This document shows positions 55,175-64,000 of a stretch of 64,000 nucleotides of DNA, piece after piece. Source of the stretch: Flavobacterium beibuense F44-8. Lineage in GTDB: Bacteria; Bacteroidota; Bacteroidia; Flavobacteriales; Flavobacteriaceae. How positions within the stretch are numbered: the first letter of the stretch is position 1; each line of letters opens with the position of its first letter. The stretch lies in assembly GCF_000769915.1 (NCBI RefSeq), contig NZ_JRLV01000016.1, positions 1 to 64,000 of the forward strand, written 5' to 3'. The notes beneath the pieces were generated by a model, which worked only from the letters and a program-made list of their open reading frames with translations, was not told where the DNA came from and did not search any database. Made by a program: the position numbers and the translations under genes.

Positions 55175-55248
55175 TCGTCACATAAATTTACAAAACATGA
55201 TAAAACTCATGCTTTAAAGGGCATTAAAAATAATCCGTTAGAAAGTTG

Positions 55249-55256
55249 TACTTTTG
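55249..55256 (+). promoter_or_regulatory. map promoter (-7 element)
   Basis: TACTTTTG, a TAnnTTTG match, 20 bases before the map ATG. Confidence 0.65.
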
Positions 55257-55276
55257 TGGCGGAAAAATTTTAGCAT

Positions 55277-56095
55277 ATGATTATCCAAAAGACCAGAGAA
55301 GAAATAGAACTGATGCGCGAAAGTGCCCTGATTGTTTCTAAAACACTAGGTATGATCGCCTCTGAAATAAAAGAGGGTGTAACCACCCTTCACCTTGACA
55401 GGCTTGCCGAAGAGTTTATTCGTGACCACGGTGCCGTACCGGGATTTAAAGGACTTTACAACTGTCCGTCAACCCTTTTAACCAGCGTTAACGAACAGGT
55501 TGTACACGGATTACCTACTAACAGACCTATTGAGGATGGCGACATCGTATCTGTTGATTGTGGCGCTCTTAAAAACGAGTTTTACGGAGACCATGCCTAT
55601 ACATTTGAAATAGGTAATGTTGCCGAAGAAACCCGCAAGCTATTAAAAGTTACTAAAGAATCACTTTACATAGGTATAAGAGAATTTAAAATGGGGAACC
55701 GCGTGGAAGACGTGGGTCATGCCATACAACAATATACCGAAGGTCACGGCTATGGCGTAGTTAGAGATCTTGTAGGTCATGGACTTGGAAAAAAAATGCA
55801 CGAAGATCCAAACATGCCTAACTACGGTAAACGCGGTCGTGGTAAAAAGTTCATTGAAGGTATGGTGGTTGCCATTGAACCTATGATTAACATGGGCACC
55901 AAAAATGTAAAGCAACTTAAAGACGGCTGGACAATTGTAACTGCCGATAAAAAGCCAAGCGCTCACTTTGAGCACGATGTAGCCCTTGTAGACGGCAAAC
56001 CAGAACTGCTTTCTACTTTTGCTTATGTATACAAAGCTTTAGGAATTGAGTCTAACGAAGAAGATGAGTTTAGGACTGTACCTTTAGTGCTGTAA
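55277..56095 (+). CDS. map: Type I methionine aminopeptidase
   Basis: Cotranslational removal of initiator methionine. It has 272 residues. Metal-binding segments are in place: VSVDCGALKNEFYGDHAY (two Asp), GHGLGKKMHEDP (His), VAIEPMI (Glu) and EHDVALV. No N-terminal zinc extension. Its stop codon overlaps the ATG of the following methyltransferase gene by one base (TAATG). Confidence 0.97.
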   Translation: MIIQKTREEIELMRESALIVSKTLGMIASEIKEGVTTLHLDRLAEEFIRDHGAVPGFKGLYNCPSTLLTSVNEQVVHGLPTNRPIEDGDIVSVDCGALKNEFYGDHAYTFEIGNVAEETRKLLKVTKESLYIGIREFKMGNRVEDVGHAIQQYTEGHGYGVVRDLVGHGLGKKMHEDPNMPNYGKRGRGKKFIEGMVVAIEPMINMGTKNVKQLKDGWTIVTADKKPSAHFEHDVALVDGKPELLSTFAYVYKALGIESNEEDEFRTVPLVL

Positions 56096-56862
56096 TGAAA
56101 AAACTGTTTAAATTAGTTCTCAATACCATACCACGGCCATTGCTTATTAGGTTAAGCTATGTGGTTAGACCTGTAGTTGCACTAGCCTTAAAAGGTAATA
56201 CATATACCGACCCGATAGACGGCAAAAGCTTTAAAAGCTTTTTGCCGTACGGTTACGGGCATCAGCGTAATAATGTATTGGCACCCGGCACCCTTTCCCT
56301 GGAAAGGCACCGCCTGCTATGGTTATACCTTAAAAACGAGACTGATTTTTTTACAGGTCACAAAAAAGTACTTCACTTTGCTCCTGAACAGGCTTTTTAC
56401 AAACGCTTTAGGAACCAGAAAAATTTAGATTACACGACTACCGACCTTAACTCTCCCCTTGCAGATGTTAAGGCAGATATATGTAACCTCCCATTTAAGG
56501 ATAACAGCTACGATTTCATATTGTGTAACCACGTTTTGGAACACATCCCGGATGATACCAAAGCCATGCAGGAGCTGTACCGCATAATGAAGCCGGGAGG
56601 CATGGGTATTTTCCAGATTCCGCAGGATTTGAACCGCGAAACTACTTTTGAGGACGATTCTATTACCGACCCAAAAGAACGTGCCAGAATATTTGGCCAA
56701 TATGACCACGTAAGGGTATACGGTCGTGATTATTTTGACAAATTGCGAAGTATTGGTTTCCGTGTTGTTGAGGAAGATTACACAAAAAAAATCGCCCCAG
56801 CTGATGTGGAGCGATTTTGTCTTGCCAAGGGAGAAATTATCCCTGTTTGTTATAAAGATTAA
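56095..56862 (+). CDS. SAM-dependent methyltransferase
   Basis: A 255-residue class I methyltransferase. VLHFAPEQ stands in for the usual GxG loop, TTTDLNS is the acidic end of strand 2, and LPFKDNSYDFILCNHVLEHIPDD is a strong Methyltransf_11 signature. The substrate is unknown. Translationally coupled to map; its last four bases overlap the convergent M16 gene. Confidence 0.9.
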   Translation: MKKLFKLVLNTIPRPLLIRLSYVVRPVVALALKGNTYTDPIDGKSFKSFLPYGYGHQRNNVLAPGTLSLERHRLLWLYLKNETDFFTGHKKVLHFAPEQAFYKRFRNQKNLDYTTTDLNSPLADVKADICNLPFKDNSYDFILCNHVLEHIPDDTKAMQELYRIMKPGGMGIFQIPQDLNRETTFEDDSITDPKERARIFGQYDHVRVYGRDYFDKLRSIGFRVVEEDYTKKIAPADVERFCLAKGEIIPVCYKD

Positions 56863-59675
56863 TTTGCTTCTTCCGGCATAAGCATTGCCACTACCTTATC
56901 TTTAGTAAGATATTTTTTAGCAACAGCCTGTAAATCTTTAGTTGTAAGAGCATTTACTTTACTTTCAACCTTAAATATATCACTAAGGTCATCTCCGGTA
57001 TTGAAACACCAGTTAAAGTAACTCATCCAGTAACTGTTCTCTTTTATTTTCTTTTTATAATCCAGAAGCTCACCTTCCTTAAACTTATTAAGGTCTTTCT
57101 CTTCAGGTCCGTTTGCTATAATCTTGTCAAGCTCCCTAAGCGCTGACTCTGTTAGCTTTTCAGCATTTTCAGGACCACAAGGGAAACCTATATTAAAACT
57201 ATACCAGGCATAAGGAACCTTACCTATACTACCACTGGCATTAACTCCATATACTCCGCTTTCATTTTCCCTTAGTTCTTCTAAAAGTTTAATAGTTAGT
57301 ACTTCGCCCAAAGCTCTCATGGCAAGCGCTTCGTTTGCATCATACTTTGTTGGTTCTCCATAAAACATAATCCTAACAGTACTCTTAGGATCTGTGCCTT
57401 TGTTAACCACTTTTTTATGCTCTCCGCTTAAAAGCCTAAAACCTAAATCGGTCATTTTTTCTTTCTCACCTTTAACAGCCGGTAGCGATGCTATATATTT
57501 AGCTGCATATTCTTCCATTTTAGCATCATCAATGTTACCCACGAAGTAAAACTCAAAGTCGGCTGCATTTGCAAAACGCTCTTTATACTTATCATAAGCC
57601 AGTTTATAATCGGCTTCTGCCCATGTTTCTTTTGTTGGAATAATACCGTTAAACCTTGGATTATCTTTATATAAAAAAGAATAAAGCTCCTGTTGGAAAT
57701 AGAAAGAAGGCTGTGAAGCCATGTTATCAAAAAACGCCGACTGCTTTTGCTTATAGCTGTTAAAAGCCTCTTCATCATAATTCAAATCAGTAAAATAGGC
57801 ATACATCATCTGCATCATATACTCCATGTCTTTTGGTGTACAACTGCCGTCCATTTGCTCTGTAGTACCACCAACAAAAGGAGAAACCCTCGCAATTTTA
57901 CCTGTCATGAATTTATTAATATCGTTGAGATTTAAACCTGAAAAACCAGCTTCATTAAGCCCGTTCATAGCAAACTGGATTTTTTTATACTCTTCATTAG
58001 AATATAGGTTATTCCCACCAAAGCTTATCGCTTTCATTATAATCTCATCATTTTTAAAGTCGGTTTTCTTATAAACCACTTTAGCTCCGTTAGAAAGATA
58101 TAATGTTGTAGTACCCACTTCATCATCCTGTTCTTTTTTCACTACAGACCCGGGAGTCACCTCATTTCTCAAAAGACTTGAAGCAATCTCCTTGTCTTCA
58201 TAAGGAGTAATGTTATCGGCAGACATATCTATTATAGAAAGTATCTCTTTCTCAGTAGGCTTTTTAAGTCCTTCTTTTTCAGGCCCCGTAAAAATCACTA
58301 CCCTGTTATCCTTTTTAAGGTATTTACCCGCCAGGGCATTAATGTTTTCAAGAGAAGCCTTATCCAACAGTTCTTTAGTCGCATTATATTCCCACTCTAT
58401 ACCTGGCATAGGTTCCTTTTCCAAAAAATGTGACTGGTATTCACCTACAAAACGAGATGAATAGGTTTTATCCCTTTCGTTATAACTTTTCTCAAGATAG
58501 GCAAGTCGTTCTGTTTTTGCTCTTTCAAGCTCATTTTGAGAGAATCCGTACTTCCTCACCCTTTCACTTTCTTCAACCAACACCTTTAAGGCATCAAGTT
58601 GCTTGTCTTCAGATGTCATTGCAAAAGACATATAAGCCTCTTTAGACCTTACCATTGCACCTCCATGATAGCTATATCCAAAAGTAAACGGCGGATTTGG
58701 TGAATTTCTAATTTCCTCTAACCTGTTATTTAGCATTGTAGCAAATAACGATCTTTCCAGAGACTCCTTGTAATCATTAACCGTTACCATTTTTTTAGGC
58801 TCGGTATAATCCTTATAAAGCACCTGTACCTGAGAACCCGAAGCCTCTTTATCTGTCTCTACACAAACAAAAGTTTCTTCATGATTAGGCACATCAAATA
58901 CTTTTCTCGGGCGTTCGTTTTTAGGGTTTTTATACGATGCAAAATGTTTCTTTACTTTCTTTTCCATCTCATCCACATCGATATCTCCCACTACAATAAC
59001 AGCCATAAGATCCGGTCTGTACCAGTCTTTATAAAAACTCGTAATCTTATCGTAGGTAAAGTTTTCCAGTATCTCCTTTTTACCAATAGGCATACGGTTA
59101 GCATAATGCGACTGATACATCACTTTTGGCATAAACTGTTTCCTCATTCTGTCATCGGCCCCAAGTCCAAGGCGGTATTCCTCCAGCACTACACCTCTCT
59201 CTTTGTCAATTTCTTCGGGAGTCAGTACCGCATTAAAAGCCCAGTCTTCTATAATACTAAAGCCTTTTTCAAGCTTTTCGGGATCATCAGAAGGAATAGG
59301 AAGAAAATAAACCGTTTCATCAAAACTGGTATAGGCATTAAGGTGCTGTCCAAACTTTACCCCTATACTTTGCAGATAGTCTACCAGTTTGTTTTTAGGA
59401 AAGTTTTTTGTGCCGTTAAAACACATGTGCTCCATAAAGTGAGCAAGTCCCTGCTGGTCGTCATTTTCCAAAATAGAACCTGCATTAATTACAAGCCTCA
59501 GGTCTACTTTATCTTCCGGCTTATTGTTTTTCCTGATGTAATAGGTAAGTCCGTTTTTAAGTTTCCCGGTTCTTACATCCGGATCCAGGGGAATCGGGCT
59601 GTCGCCCTGAAGATCCTGAGCCGTCCCTAACAAAGGCGCAGCAACCAGGAACATCCATAGTCGAAGGTGTTTCAT
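56859..59675 (-). CDS. M16-family (pitrilysin-like) zinc peptidase
   Basis: A 938-residue exported two-lobed M16 protease with signal peptide (about 1-19). The inverted zinc motif HxxEH is at residues 79-83 (HFMEH), with the downstream Glu in the ERGVVLEEYR region. Two M16 plus M16_C halves fit the length. Likely periplasmic peptide turnover; substrate unknown. ATG start. Confidence 0.95.
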   Translation of the reverse strand: MKHLRLWMFLVAAPLLGTAQDLQGDSPIPLDPDVRTGKLKNGLTYYIRKNNKPEDKVDLRLVINAGSILENDDQQGLAHFMEHMCFNGTKNFPKNKLVDYLQSIGVKFGQHLNAYTSFDETVYFLPIPSDDPEKLEKGFSIIEDWAFNAVLTPEEIDKERGVVLEEYRLGLGADDRMRKQFMPKVMYQSHYANRMPIGKKEILENFTYDKITSFYKDWYRPDLMAVIVVGDIDVDEMEKKVKKHFASYKNPKNERPRKVFDVPNHEETFVCVETDKEASGSQVQVLYKDYTEPKKMVTVNDYKESLERSLFATMLNNRLEEIRNSPNPPFTFGYSYHGGAMVRSKEAYMSFAMTSEDKQLDALKVLVEESERVRKYGFSQNELERAKTERLAYLEKSYNERDKTYSSRFVGEYQSHFLEKEPMPGIEWEYNATKELLDKASLENINALAGKYLKKDNRVVIFTGPEKEGLKKPTEKEILSIIDMSADNITPYEDKEIASSLLRNEVTPGSVVKKEQDDEVGTTTLYLSNGAKVVYKKTDFKNDEIIMKAISFGGNNLYSNEEYKKIQFAMNGLNEAGFSGLNLNDINKFMTGKIARVSPFVGGTTEQMDGSCTPKDMEYMMQMMYAYFTDLNYDEEAFNSYKQKQSAFFDNMASQPSFYFQQELYSFLYKDNPRFNGIIPTKETWAEADYKLAYDKYKERFANAADFEFYFVGNIDDAKMEEYAAKYIASLPAVKGEKEKMTDLGFRLLSGEHKKVVNKGTDPKSTVRIMFYGEPTKYDANEALAMRALGEVLTIKLLEELRENESGVYGVNASGSIGKVPYAWYSFNIGFPCGPENAEKLTESALRELDKIIANGPEEKDLNKFKEGELLDYKKKIKENSYWMSYFNWCFNTGDDLSDIFKVESKVNALTTKDLQAVAKKYLTKDKVVAMLMPEEAN

Positions 59676-59776
59676 TTTAAAATATTTAGTTGGTTTAGTT
59701 TACTAACTCTAAAAGCCTTTATTTTATTGTATTGTTTTCCACAACAGGCGTTTAAATATAAATTTAGGGCACAGGT

Positions 59777-59809
59777 TTTGATAAACATTACTATGAAATA
59801 ATATATTTG
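59777..59809 (+). promoter_or_regulatory. Promoter of the T9SS plug gene (-33 and -7 elements)
   Basis: TTTG (59777-59780) and TATATTTG (59802-59809) separated by 21 bases, a full Bacteroidota promoter, 35 bases before the ATG. Confidence 0.78.
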
Positions 59810-59844
59810 CTATATTTACTACCCTTATAAATAGTAATTAAGAC

Positions 59845-61107
59845 ATGCTTAAAGCCCGTTTACGACTTATTTGCCTCGCTTTCCTTATACAGTTATCATA
59901 TGCTAATGCACAGGTATTAGAAGAAATGGCACCTCCTTACAACATCAAAACAGCCTCATTTATGCAAAACGGGGAAAATGTATATCCGTTTTTCAGGCTG
60001 GGCGAAAATTTTACTTTCGCTTTCGATGATCTTTTTGGTAACGAAGCTAATTACTATTACACACTTACACATTGTAATTACGACTGGACCAAGTCACAGT
60101 TAACAGTAAATGAATACATTTCGGGGTTTGACAACCAGCGTATACAAAACTATCAAAACTCGTTTAACACACTGCAAATCTATTCGCATTACGTATTATC
60201 ATTCCCTAACAGATTTACACGTATACAGCTAACAGGAAACTACATACTTAATATACTTAATGAGGACAGGGAAGTTGTAATGTCCCGTCGTTTTGTGGTA
60301 TATGAAGAAAAAGTATCGGTCCCGTTACAGGTTAAAAGAGCTAGAGGAATGAACGAAATTCAGGAAAAACACAACATGGATTTTGCCATAAAAACCAATG
60401 CTTTTATTTTCCAGATGCCACAGCAAAACGTTAAGGTAGCACTTTTCCAAAACGGAAGGTTTGACAATGCCATATATAACGTAAAACCACAATACACTAT
60501 AGGTAACGACCTGATATACAAATACGACAAAGAAACCCAGTTTTGGGCCGGTAACGAATACCTTTACTTTGACAATAAAGACATTCGTAATGCCGTAAAC
60601 AATGTATTGAGGGTAACCGGTGGCGAGATATACAACAATATACTATATGCAAACGAAGCCCGAGGCAGTAAACCCTACACTTACTACCCCGATATTAACG
60701 GCAACTTTGTAACCAACAATAGCAACCTAAACGTTACCGATGTAACTCTGGAGGCCGACTATGCATGGGTTTTCTTTAAGCTGAGCGCCCCAGCCTATTT
60801 TGAGAAAGATGATATTTACATAGGTGGTATGTTTAATAACTATACCAAGACCGATGAATATAAAATGGAGTACAACGAAAAAACAGGCATGTATGAAAAA
60901 GCCGTTATGATAAAACAGGGCTTTAATAACTATATGTATATCCCTGCCAACTCTAAAGGAAAAGTGAACGGAGGGGCTTCTCCCGACGGGAATTTCTTCC
61001 AGACAGAAAACGATTATAACGTAATTGTATACTATAGGGAAAACAACGAACGTTATGATAGGGTAATAGGTTTTGGACAAGCTAACTCCGAAGATATTAT
61101 CAACTAA
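59845..61107 (+). CDS. T9SS plug-family protein (DUF5103)
   Basis: A 420-residue exported protein (signal peptide about 1-22) of the DUF5103 family. From memory, this family includes the Plug protein found bound to the SprA translocon in F. johnsoniae, where it seals the periplasmic side of the channel. Visible features are PPYNIKTASF, LTHCNYDW, the beta-rich N-terminal domain and YIGGMFNNY in the second domain. Single gene with its own promoter. It fits the two T9SS cargoes and gld genes in the window. Confidence 0.85.
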   Translation: MLKARLRLICLAFLIQLSYANAQVLEEMAPPYNIKTASFMQNGENVYPFFRLGENFTFAFDDLFGNEANYYYTLTHCNYDWTKSQLTVNEYISGFDNQRIQNYQNSFNTLQIYSHYVLSFPNRFTRIQLTGNYILNILNEDREVVMSRRFVVYEEKVSVPLQVKRARGMNEIQEKHNMDFAIKTNAFIFQMPQQNVKVALFQNGRFDNAIYNVKPQYTIGNDLIYKYDKETQFWAGNEYLYFDNKDIRNAVNNVLRVTGGEIYNNILYANEARGSKPYTYYPDINGNFVTNNSNLNVTDVTLEADYAWVFFKLSAPAYFEKDDIYIGGMFNNYTKTDEYKMEYNEKTGMYEKAVMIKQGFNNYMYIPANSKGKVNGGASPDGNFFQTENDYNVIVYYRENNERYDRVIGFGQANSEDIIN

Positions 61108-61178
61108 AAATCAACAACTTAAAAAATATTTTTTGTTAATTTAATATCCTGAATGAAACTACAACAATATTAAATTCG

Positions 61179-61186
61179 TATTTTTG
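61179..61186 (+). promoter_or_regulatory. apaG promoter (-7 element)
   Basis: TATTTTTG, a TAnnTTTG match, 23 bases before the ATG. Confidence 0.65.
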
Positions 61187-61209
61187 TTTAGAAAACGTTG
61201 TGAAAATTT

Positions 61210-61596
61210 ATGGTTACACAAATTACAAGAGGCATAAAGATATCTGTTTCGACTAGTTTTGAAGGCACTTACTTCAAGAACTACAAGATTCATTTTGCCT
61301 TTACTTATGAGGTAACCATAGAAAACCAAAGCAAAGACTCTGTACAGCTAAATTCCCGCCACTGGGAAATCTATGACTCCCTAAATGATATTGAAGTAGT
61401 AGACGGCGAAGGCGTAATAGGCAAAAAACCCGTACTAAAACCGGGTGAAAAGCATACTTACAGCTCAGGCTGCCTGCTGGCATCTCCTTTTGGAGCTATG
61501 AGAGGTTACTTTAATATGATTAACTTTACCTCAACAAGAACTTTCAGGGTAATAATACCTACTTTCAGGTTAAGCGCTCCTTTCGCTCTTAATTAG
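61210..61596 (+). CDS. apaG: ApaG-domain protein
   Basis: A 128-residue single beta-sandwich protein of the ApaG family. The signatures VTIENQSKDSVQLNSRHW, VDGEGVIGKKP and YSSGCLLASPFGAMRGYF are all present. ApaG is annotated in some databases as a Co/Mg efflux factor, but the biochemical role is unsettled. Own promoter; separate from pruA. Confidence 0.95.
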   Translation: MVTQITRGIKISVSTSFEGTYFKNYKIHFAFTYEVTIENQSKDSVQLNSRHWEIYDSLNDIEVVDGEGVIGKKPVLKPGEKHTYSSGCLLASPFGAMRGYFNMINFTSTRTFRVIIPTFRLSAPFALN

Positions 61597-61631
61597 TATA
61601 TTTTCAGGCATAAGCATTTATTGATGATTTT

Positions 61632-61667
61632 TTTGCAATTAAAGAGGAGAATATTTCCGTATATTTG
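61632..61667 (+). promoter_or_regulatory. pruA promoter (-33 and -7 elements)
   Basis: TTTG (61632-61635) and TATATTTG (61660-61667) with a 24-base spacer, slightly long; ATG at 61709. Confidence 0.68.
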
Positions 61668-61708
61668 CATTACTAAAAATTTTTTAATTGCTTAAATTAT
61701 AAATTATT

Positions 61709-63340
61709 ATGCCAAAAGGAATATACAATGTACCCGAGGCTTTTAACGAACCCGTTAAATCGTATGCTCCGGGAACTCCCGAAAGAGAGCAGGTTCTGGC
61801 CACTTTTAAAGAACTATACAACAGTACTGTTGATGTGCCTTTATACATTGGTACGGAAGAGATCCGTACAGGTAAAACCAAAACAATAAACCCTCCTTTT
61901 GACCACAAAAAAACGGTAGGTACTTACCACGAAGCCGAAAAGGAACATGTGGTAAAAGCTATTGATACTGCACTTGCTGCCAGAACAAAATGGGCTGCAA
62001 TGGCATGGGAACAAAGAGCTTCAATATTCCTTAAAGCTGCCGACTTACTTGCAGGCCCATACCGTGCAAAAATAAACGCAGCTACCATGATAGCTCAGGC
62101 TAAAACCGTTCACCAGGCAGAGATTGATGCTGCTTGTGAGTTTATTGATTTCCTTCGTTTTAACGTAGAGTTCATGACTCAGATATATGCTGAACAGCCT
62201 GTATCTTCAGACGGAATATGGAACAGAATGGAGCACCGCCCATTAGAAGGTTTCATTTATGCAATTACTCCTTTTAACTTTACAGCTATCGCAGGTAACC
62301 TTCCTGCCTCTCCTGCCCTTATGGGTAATGTAGTGGTATGGAAACCTAGTGCGGCTCAGGTATACAGTGCTAACGTAATCATGGAAGTATTTAAACTTGC
62401 GGGATTACCAGATGGTGTAATTAACATGGTTCACGGTGACCCTGTTATGATAACAGACACTCTTTTAGAAAGCCCTGATTTTGCAGGAATACACTATACA
62501 GGATCTACAGCTGTATTTAACGGTATTTGGGCAAAAATAGGTCAGAATATGGGTAAAGGTATCTATAAAACCTACCCAAGAATTGTAGGTGAAACAGGTG
62601 GTAAGGATTTTGTTATCGCTCACCCGTCATCTATACCTGCACAGGTAGCAACAGCGCTTTCAAGAGGTGCTTTTGAATTCCAGGGGCAAAAATGTTCGGC
62701 TGCTTCAAGAGCTTACATCCCTCAGTCAATATGGCCGGAGGTTAAAGAAAAGCTTGTTGCTGATATTGCTTCAATGAAAATGGGTTCTCCTGAAGATCTT
62801 TCAAACTTTATTACTTGTGTTATTCACGAAGGATCGTTTGACAAGCTGGCAAGCTATATTGATGCTGCTAAAAATGCATCTGATGCCGAAATCATTGCCG
62901 GTGGTAAATATGATAAATCAGTAGGTTACTTTATAGAGCCAACAGTTATTTTAACTACAAACCCTCAGTATGAAACTATGCATACTGAACTTTTTGGCCC
63001 TGTATTAACCATCTATGTATACGAAGATGCTAAATGGGAAGAAACACTTACCCTTGTAGACCAAACTTCTCCATACGCATTAACGGGAGCTGTTTTCAGC
63101 CAGGATCGTTACGCTATAGAGCAGGCTACAAAAGCGCTTGAAAACTGCGCAGGTAACTTCTACATTAACGATAAACCAACAGGTGCCGTTGTAGGACAGC
63201 AGCCTTTTGGTGGTGCGAGAGCATCGGGAACAAACGACAAAGCAGGATCTGTACTAAACCTGTTACGTTGGGTTTCTCCAAGAACAATCAAGGAAACTTT
63301 TGTTCCGCCAACAGATTACAGATATCCTTTCCTAGGATAA
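61709..63340 (+). CDS. pruA: L-glutamate gamma-semialdehyde dehydrogenase
   Basis: Second enzyme of proline catabolism, oxidising glutamate semialdehyde (P5C) to glutamate with NAD. It has 543 residues, like the monofunctional P5C dehydrogenases. Catalytic Cys329 lies in GQKCSAASR; the general-base Glu lies in VGETGGKDF; cofactor segments TPFNFTA and HYTGST are present. No proline dehydrogenase gene is adjacent. ATG start. Confidence 0.96.
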   Translation: MPKGIYNVPEAFNEPVKSYAPGTPEREQVLATFKELYNSTVDVPLYIGTEEIRTGKTKTINPPFDHKKTVGTYHEAEKEHVVKAIDTALAARTKWAAMAWEQRASIFLKAADLLAGPYRAKINAATMIAQAKTVHQAEIDAACEFIDFLRFNVEFMTQIYAEQPVSSDGIWNRMEHRPLEGFIYAITPFNFTAIAGNLPASPALMGNVVVWKPSAAQVYSANVIMEVFKLAGLPDGVINMVHGDPVMITDTLLESPDFAGIHYTGSTAVFNGIWAKIGQNMGKGIYKTYPRIVGETGGKDFVIAHPSSIPAQVATALSRGAFEFQGQKCSAASRAYIPQSIWPEVKEKLVADIASMKMGSPEDLSNFITCVIHEGSFDKLASYIDAAKNASDAEIIAGGKYDKSVGYFIEPTVILTTNPQYETMHTELFGPVLTIYVYEDAKWEETLTLVDQTSPYALTGAVFSQDRYAIEQATKALENCAGNFYINDKPTGAVVGQQPFGGARASGTNDKAGSVLNLLRWVSPRTIKETFVPPTDYRYPFLG

Positions 63341-63348
63341 GACATAAC

Positions 63349-63380
63349 AAAAAAGGCTTCCGAAACGGAAGCCTTTTTTT
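63349..63380. terminator. Bidirectional terminator between pruA and rsmG
   Basis: Stem AAAAAAGGCTTCCG with CGGAAGCCTTTTTT around an AAA loop; T tracts on both strands. It lies between convergent pruA and rsmG and ends at the rsmG stop codon. Confidence 0.93.
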
Positions 63381-64000
63381 ATACTTTATATTTCATTGCC
63401 AGGTGCACCACCTTTTTAGTTTCGAAAAATTCATCATTAAAATAATCTGAAAGATCGTAAAGTGTAGCTCTTTGAAAAACAGAAAGCTCTTCAGTGAGGT
63501 CACCACCTTTTAAATATAATATACCATTTGGCAAATCATGGTTTTGGTCCTTTTTAATTTTACCTCTCACCCATTTCACAAAATCAGGCATATTAGTCAC
63601 GGCACGACTTACAATAAAATCGAAATCCTCACCTACCTTTTCGGCACGCATTTGCTCTGCCTTAACATTGGTAAGCCCCAAAGCTTCTGCCACCCCATTC
63701 ACTACCTTTATTTTTTTGGCAATAACATCTATAAGGTAAAACTGAGTCTCAGGAAACAGTATCGCCAATGGTATCCCCGGGAAACCTCCTCCGGTACCTA
63801 CATCCATAACCTTTGCTCCCGGTTTGAACTCCATAACCTTTGCAATACCAAGCGAATGCAATACGTGTTTTGTATATAACGACTCTATATCCTTTCTGGA
63901 AATCACATTGATTTTTGAATTCCAGTCAATATAAAGTTCTTCAAGTTGTGCAAACTGCTCCTTCTGCCTCTCGGTAAGATTAGGAAAATATCTAACAATC
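63379..64000 (-). CDS. rsmG: 16S rRNA m7G527 methyltransferase RsmG (5' end outside window)
   Basis: SAM-dependent methyltransferase (GidB) acting on G527 of 16S rRNA. The reading frame stays open to the right edge. Upstream of an internal GTG at 63906 the in-frame residues include RYFPNLTERQKEQF, LEELYIDW and NSKINV, so that GTG is a valine codon and the true start lies beyond 64000. Visible motifs are KVMDVGTGGGFPGIPLAI (SAM loop) and SRAV. About 206 residues are in the window. Confidence 0.95.
   Translation of the reverse strand, partial: IVRYFPNLTERQKEQFAQLEELYIDWNSKINVISRKDIESLYTKHVLHSLGIAKVMEFKPGAKVMDVGTGGGFPGIPLAILFPETQFYLIDVIAKKIKVVNGVAEALGLTNVKAEQMRAEKVGEDFDFIVSRAVTNMPDFVKWVRGKIKKDQNHDLPNGILYLKGGDLTEELSVFQRATLYDLSDYFNDEFFETKKVVHLAMKYKV

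Noticed and set aside
58881-59630. 249-residue open frame antisense to the M16 peptidase gene
   Set aside because: It is composed of basic/aromatic residues typical of a mirror frame, lacks any family motif and lies entirely opposite a well-supported gene.
63379-63906. Complete 175-residue rsmG starting at GTG 63906
   Set aside because: Conserved RsmG residues continue in frame upstream to the window edge, so the GTG is an internal valine codon and the gene is cut by the window.

Overview
The window is chromosomal DNA from a member of the Flavobacteriaceae, most likely Flavobacterium or a close relative. The evidence is a flavobacterial-style dcw (division and cell wall) cluster, gliding proteins GldB and GldC, two proteins with type IX secretion (T9SS) sorting domains (one type A, one type B), a T9SS plug-family protein (DUF5103), promoters of the Bacteroidota form TAnnTTTG, and low GC. 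MurE carries the DNPR motif, so the peptidoglycan should contain meso-diaminopimelate. I see no insertion sequence, prophage, integrase or CRISPR array.

Layout. 1-5.4 kb: a giant modular T9SS type B surface protein. 5.8-6.4 kb: tRNA-Arg(UCG) and a YqeY protein. 6.4-22.4 kb: the dcw cluster on the minus strand, mraZ-rsmH-ftsL-ftsI-murE-mraY-murD-ftsW-murG-murC-ftsQ-ftsA-ftsZ. It has a promoter and an array of MraZ-type boxes at its head, a strong terminator behind ftsZ, and one dispersed-type repeat in its only wide internal gap (murD/ftsW). murF and ddl are absent from it. 22.6-27.6 kb: an alpha/beta hydrolase, engB, a GNAT enzyme, gldC-gldB, divergent nadE, and an orphan NarL-type regulator. 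27.7-33.5 kb: dnaG (zinc ligands substituted), an SDR/DUF2867 protein, a NarL-type two-component pair and a multi-spanning membrane protein. 33.6-36.5 kb: a small cysteine-containing protein next to a long hairpin, then an ECF sigma / single-TM protein / outer-membrane protein unit. 36.6-41.9 kb: a polyprenyl synthase, rlmN, a T9SS type A trypsin-like protease, an O-methyltransferase and a PAP2 phosphatase. 41.9-47.4 kb: tatA, an M1 peptidase with a DUF6702 gene, and three envelope proteins with carboxypeptidase-regulatory-like N-termini, two of them tandem paralogues. 47.5-53.8 kb: pepE, a KapD-like exonuclease, tRNA-Gly(UCC), a GNAT enzyme, two convergent L,D-transpeptidases and gpmI. 53.9-64 kb: a CoA-transferase, map, a methyltransferase, an M16 peptidase, the T9SS plug-family protein, apaG, pruA and rsmG, which runs off the right edge.

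How the genes fit together. The largest theme is envelope growth and division: the dcw products make lipid II and the divisome, the polyprenyl synthase may supply the lipid carrier or quinone side chains, PAP2 may recycle carrier, and the L,D-transpeptidases alter cross-links. The second theme is the T9SS/gliding machinery (GldB, GldC, plug-family protein) together with two likely T9SS cargoes. The rest is housekeeping.

There is no obvious novel defence or mobile system. The most informative non-gene signals are the MraZ box array over the dcw promoter, the back-to-back nadE/gldB promoters, promoter elements so close to start codons that leaderless mRNAs are likely, several convergent gene pairs whose 3' ends touch or overlap, and a long hairpin behind an unnamed small gene. 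Many starts are not ATG (TTG for mraZ, dnaG, the ECF sigma factor and one envelope gene; GTG for murE and possibly the DUF6702 gene).
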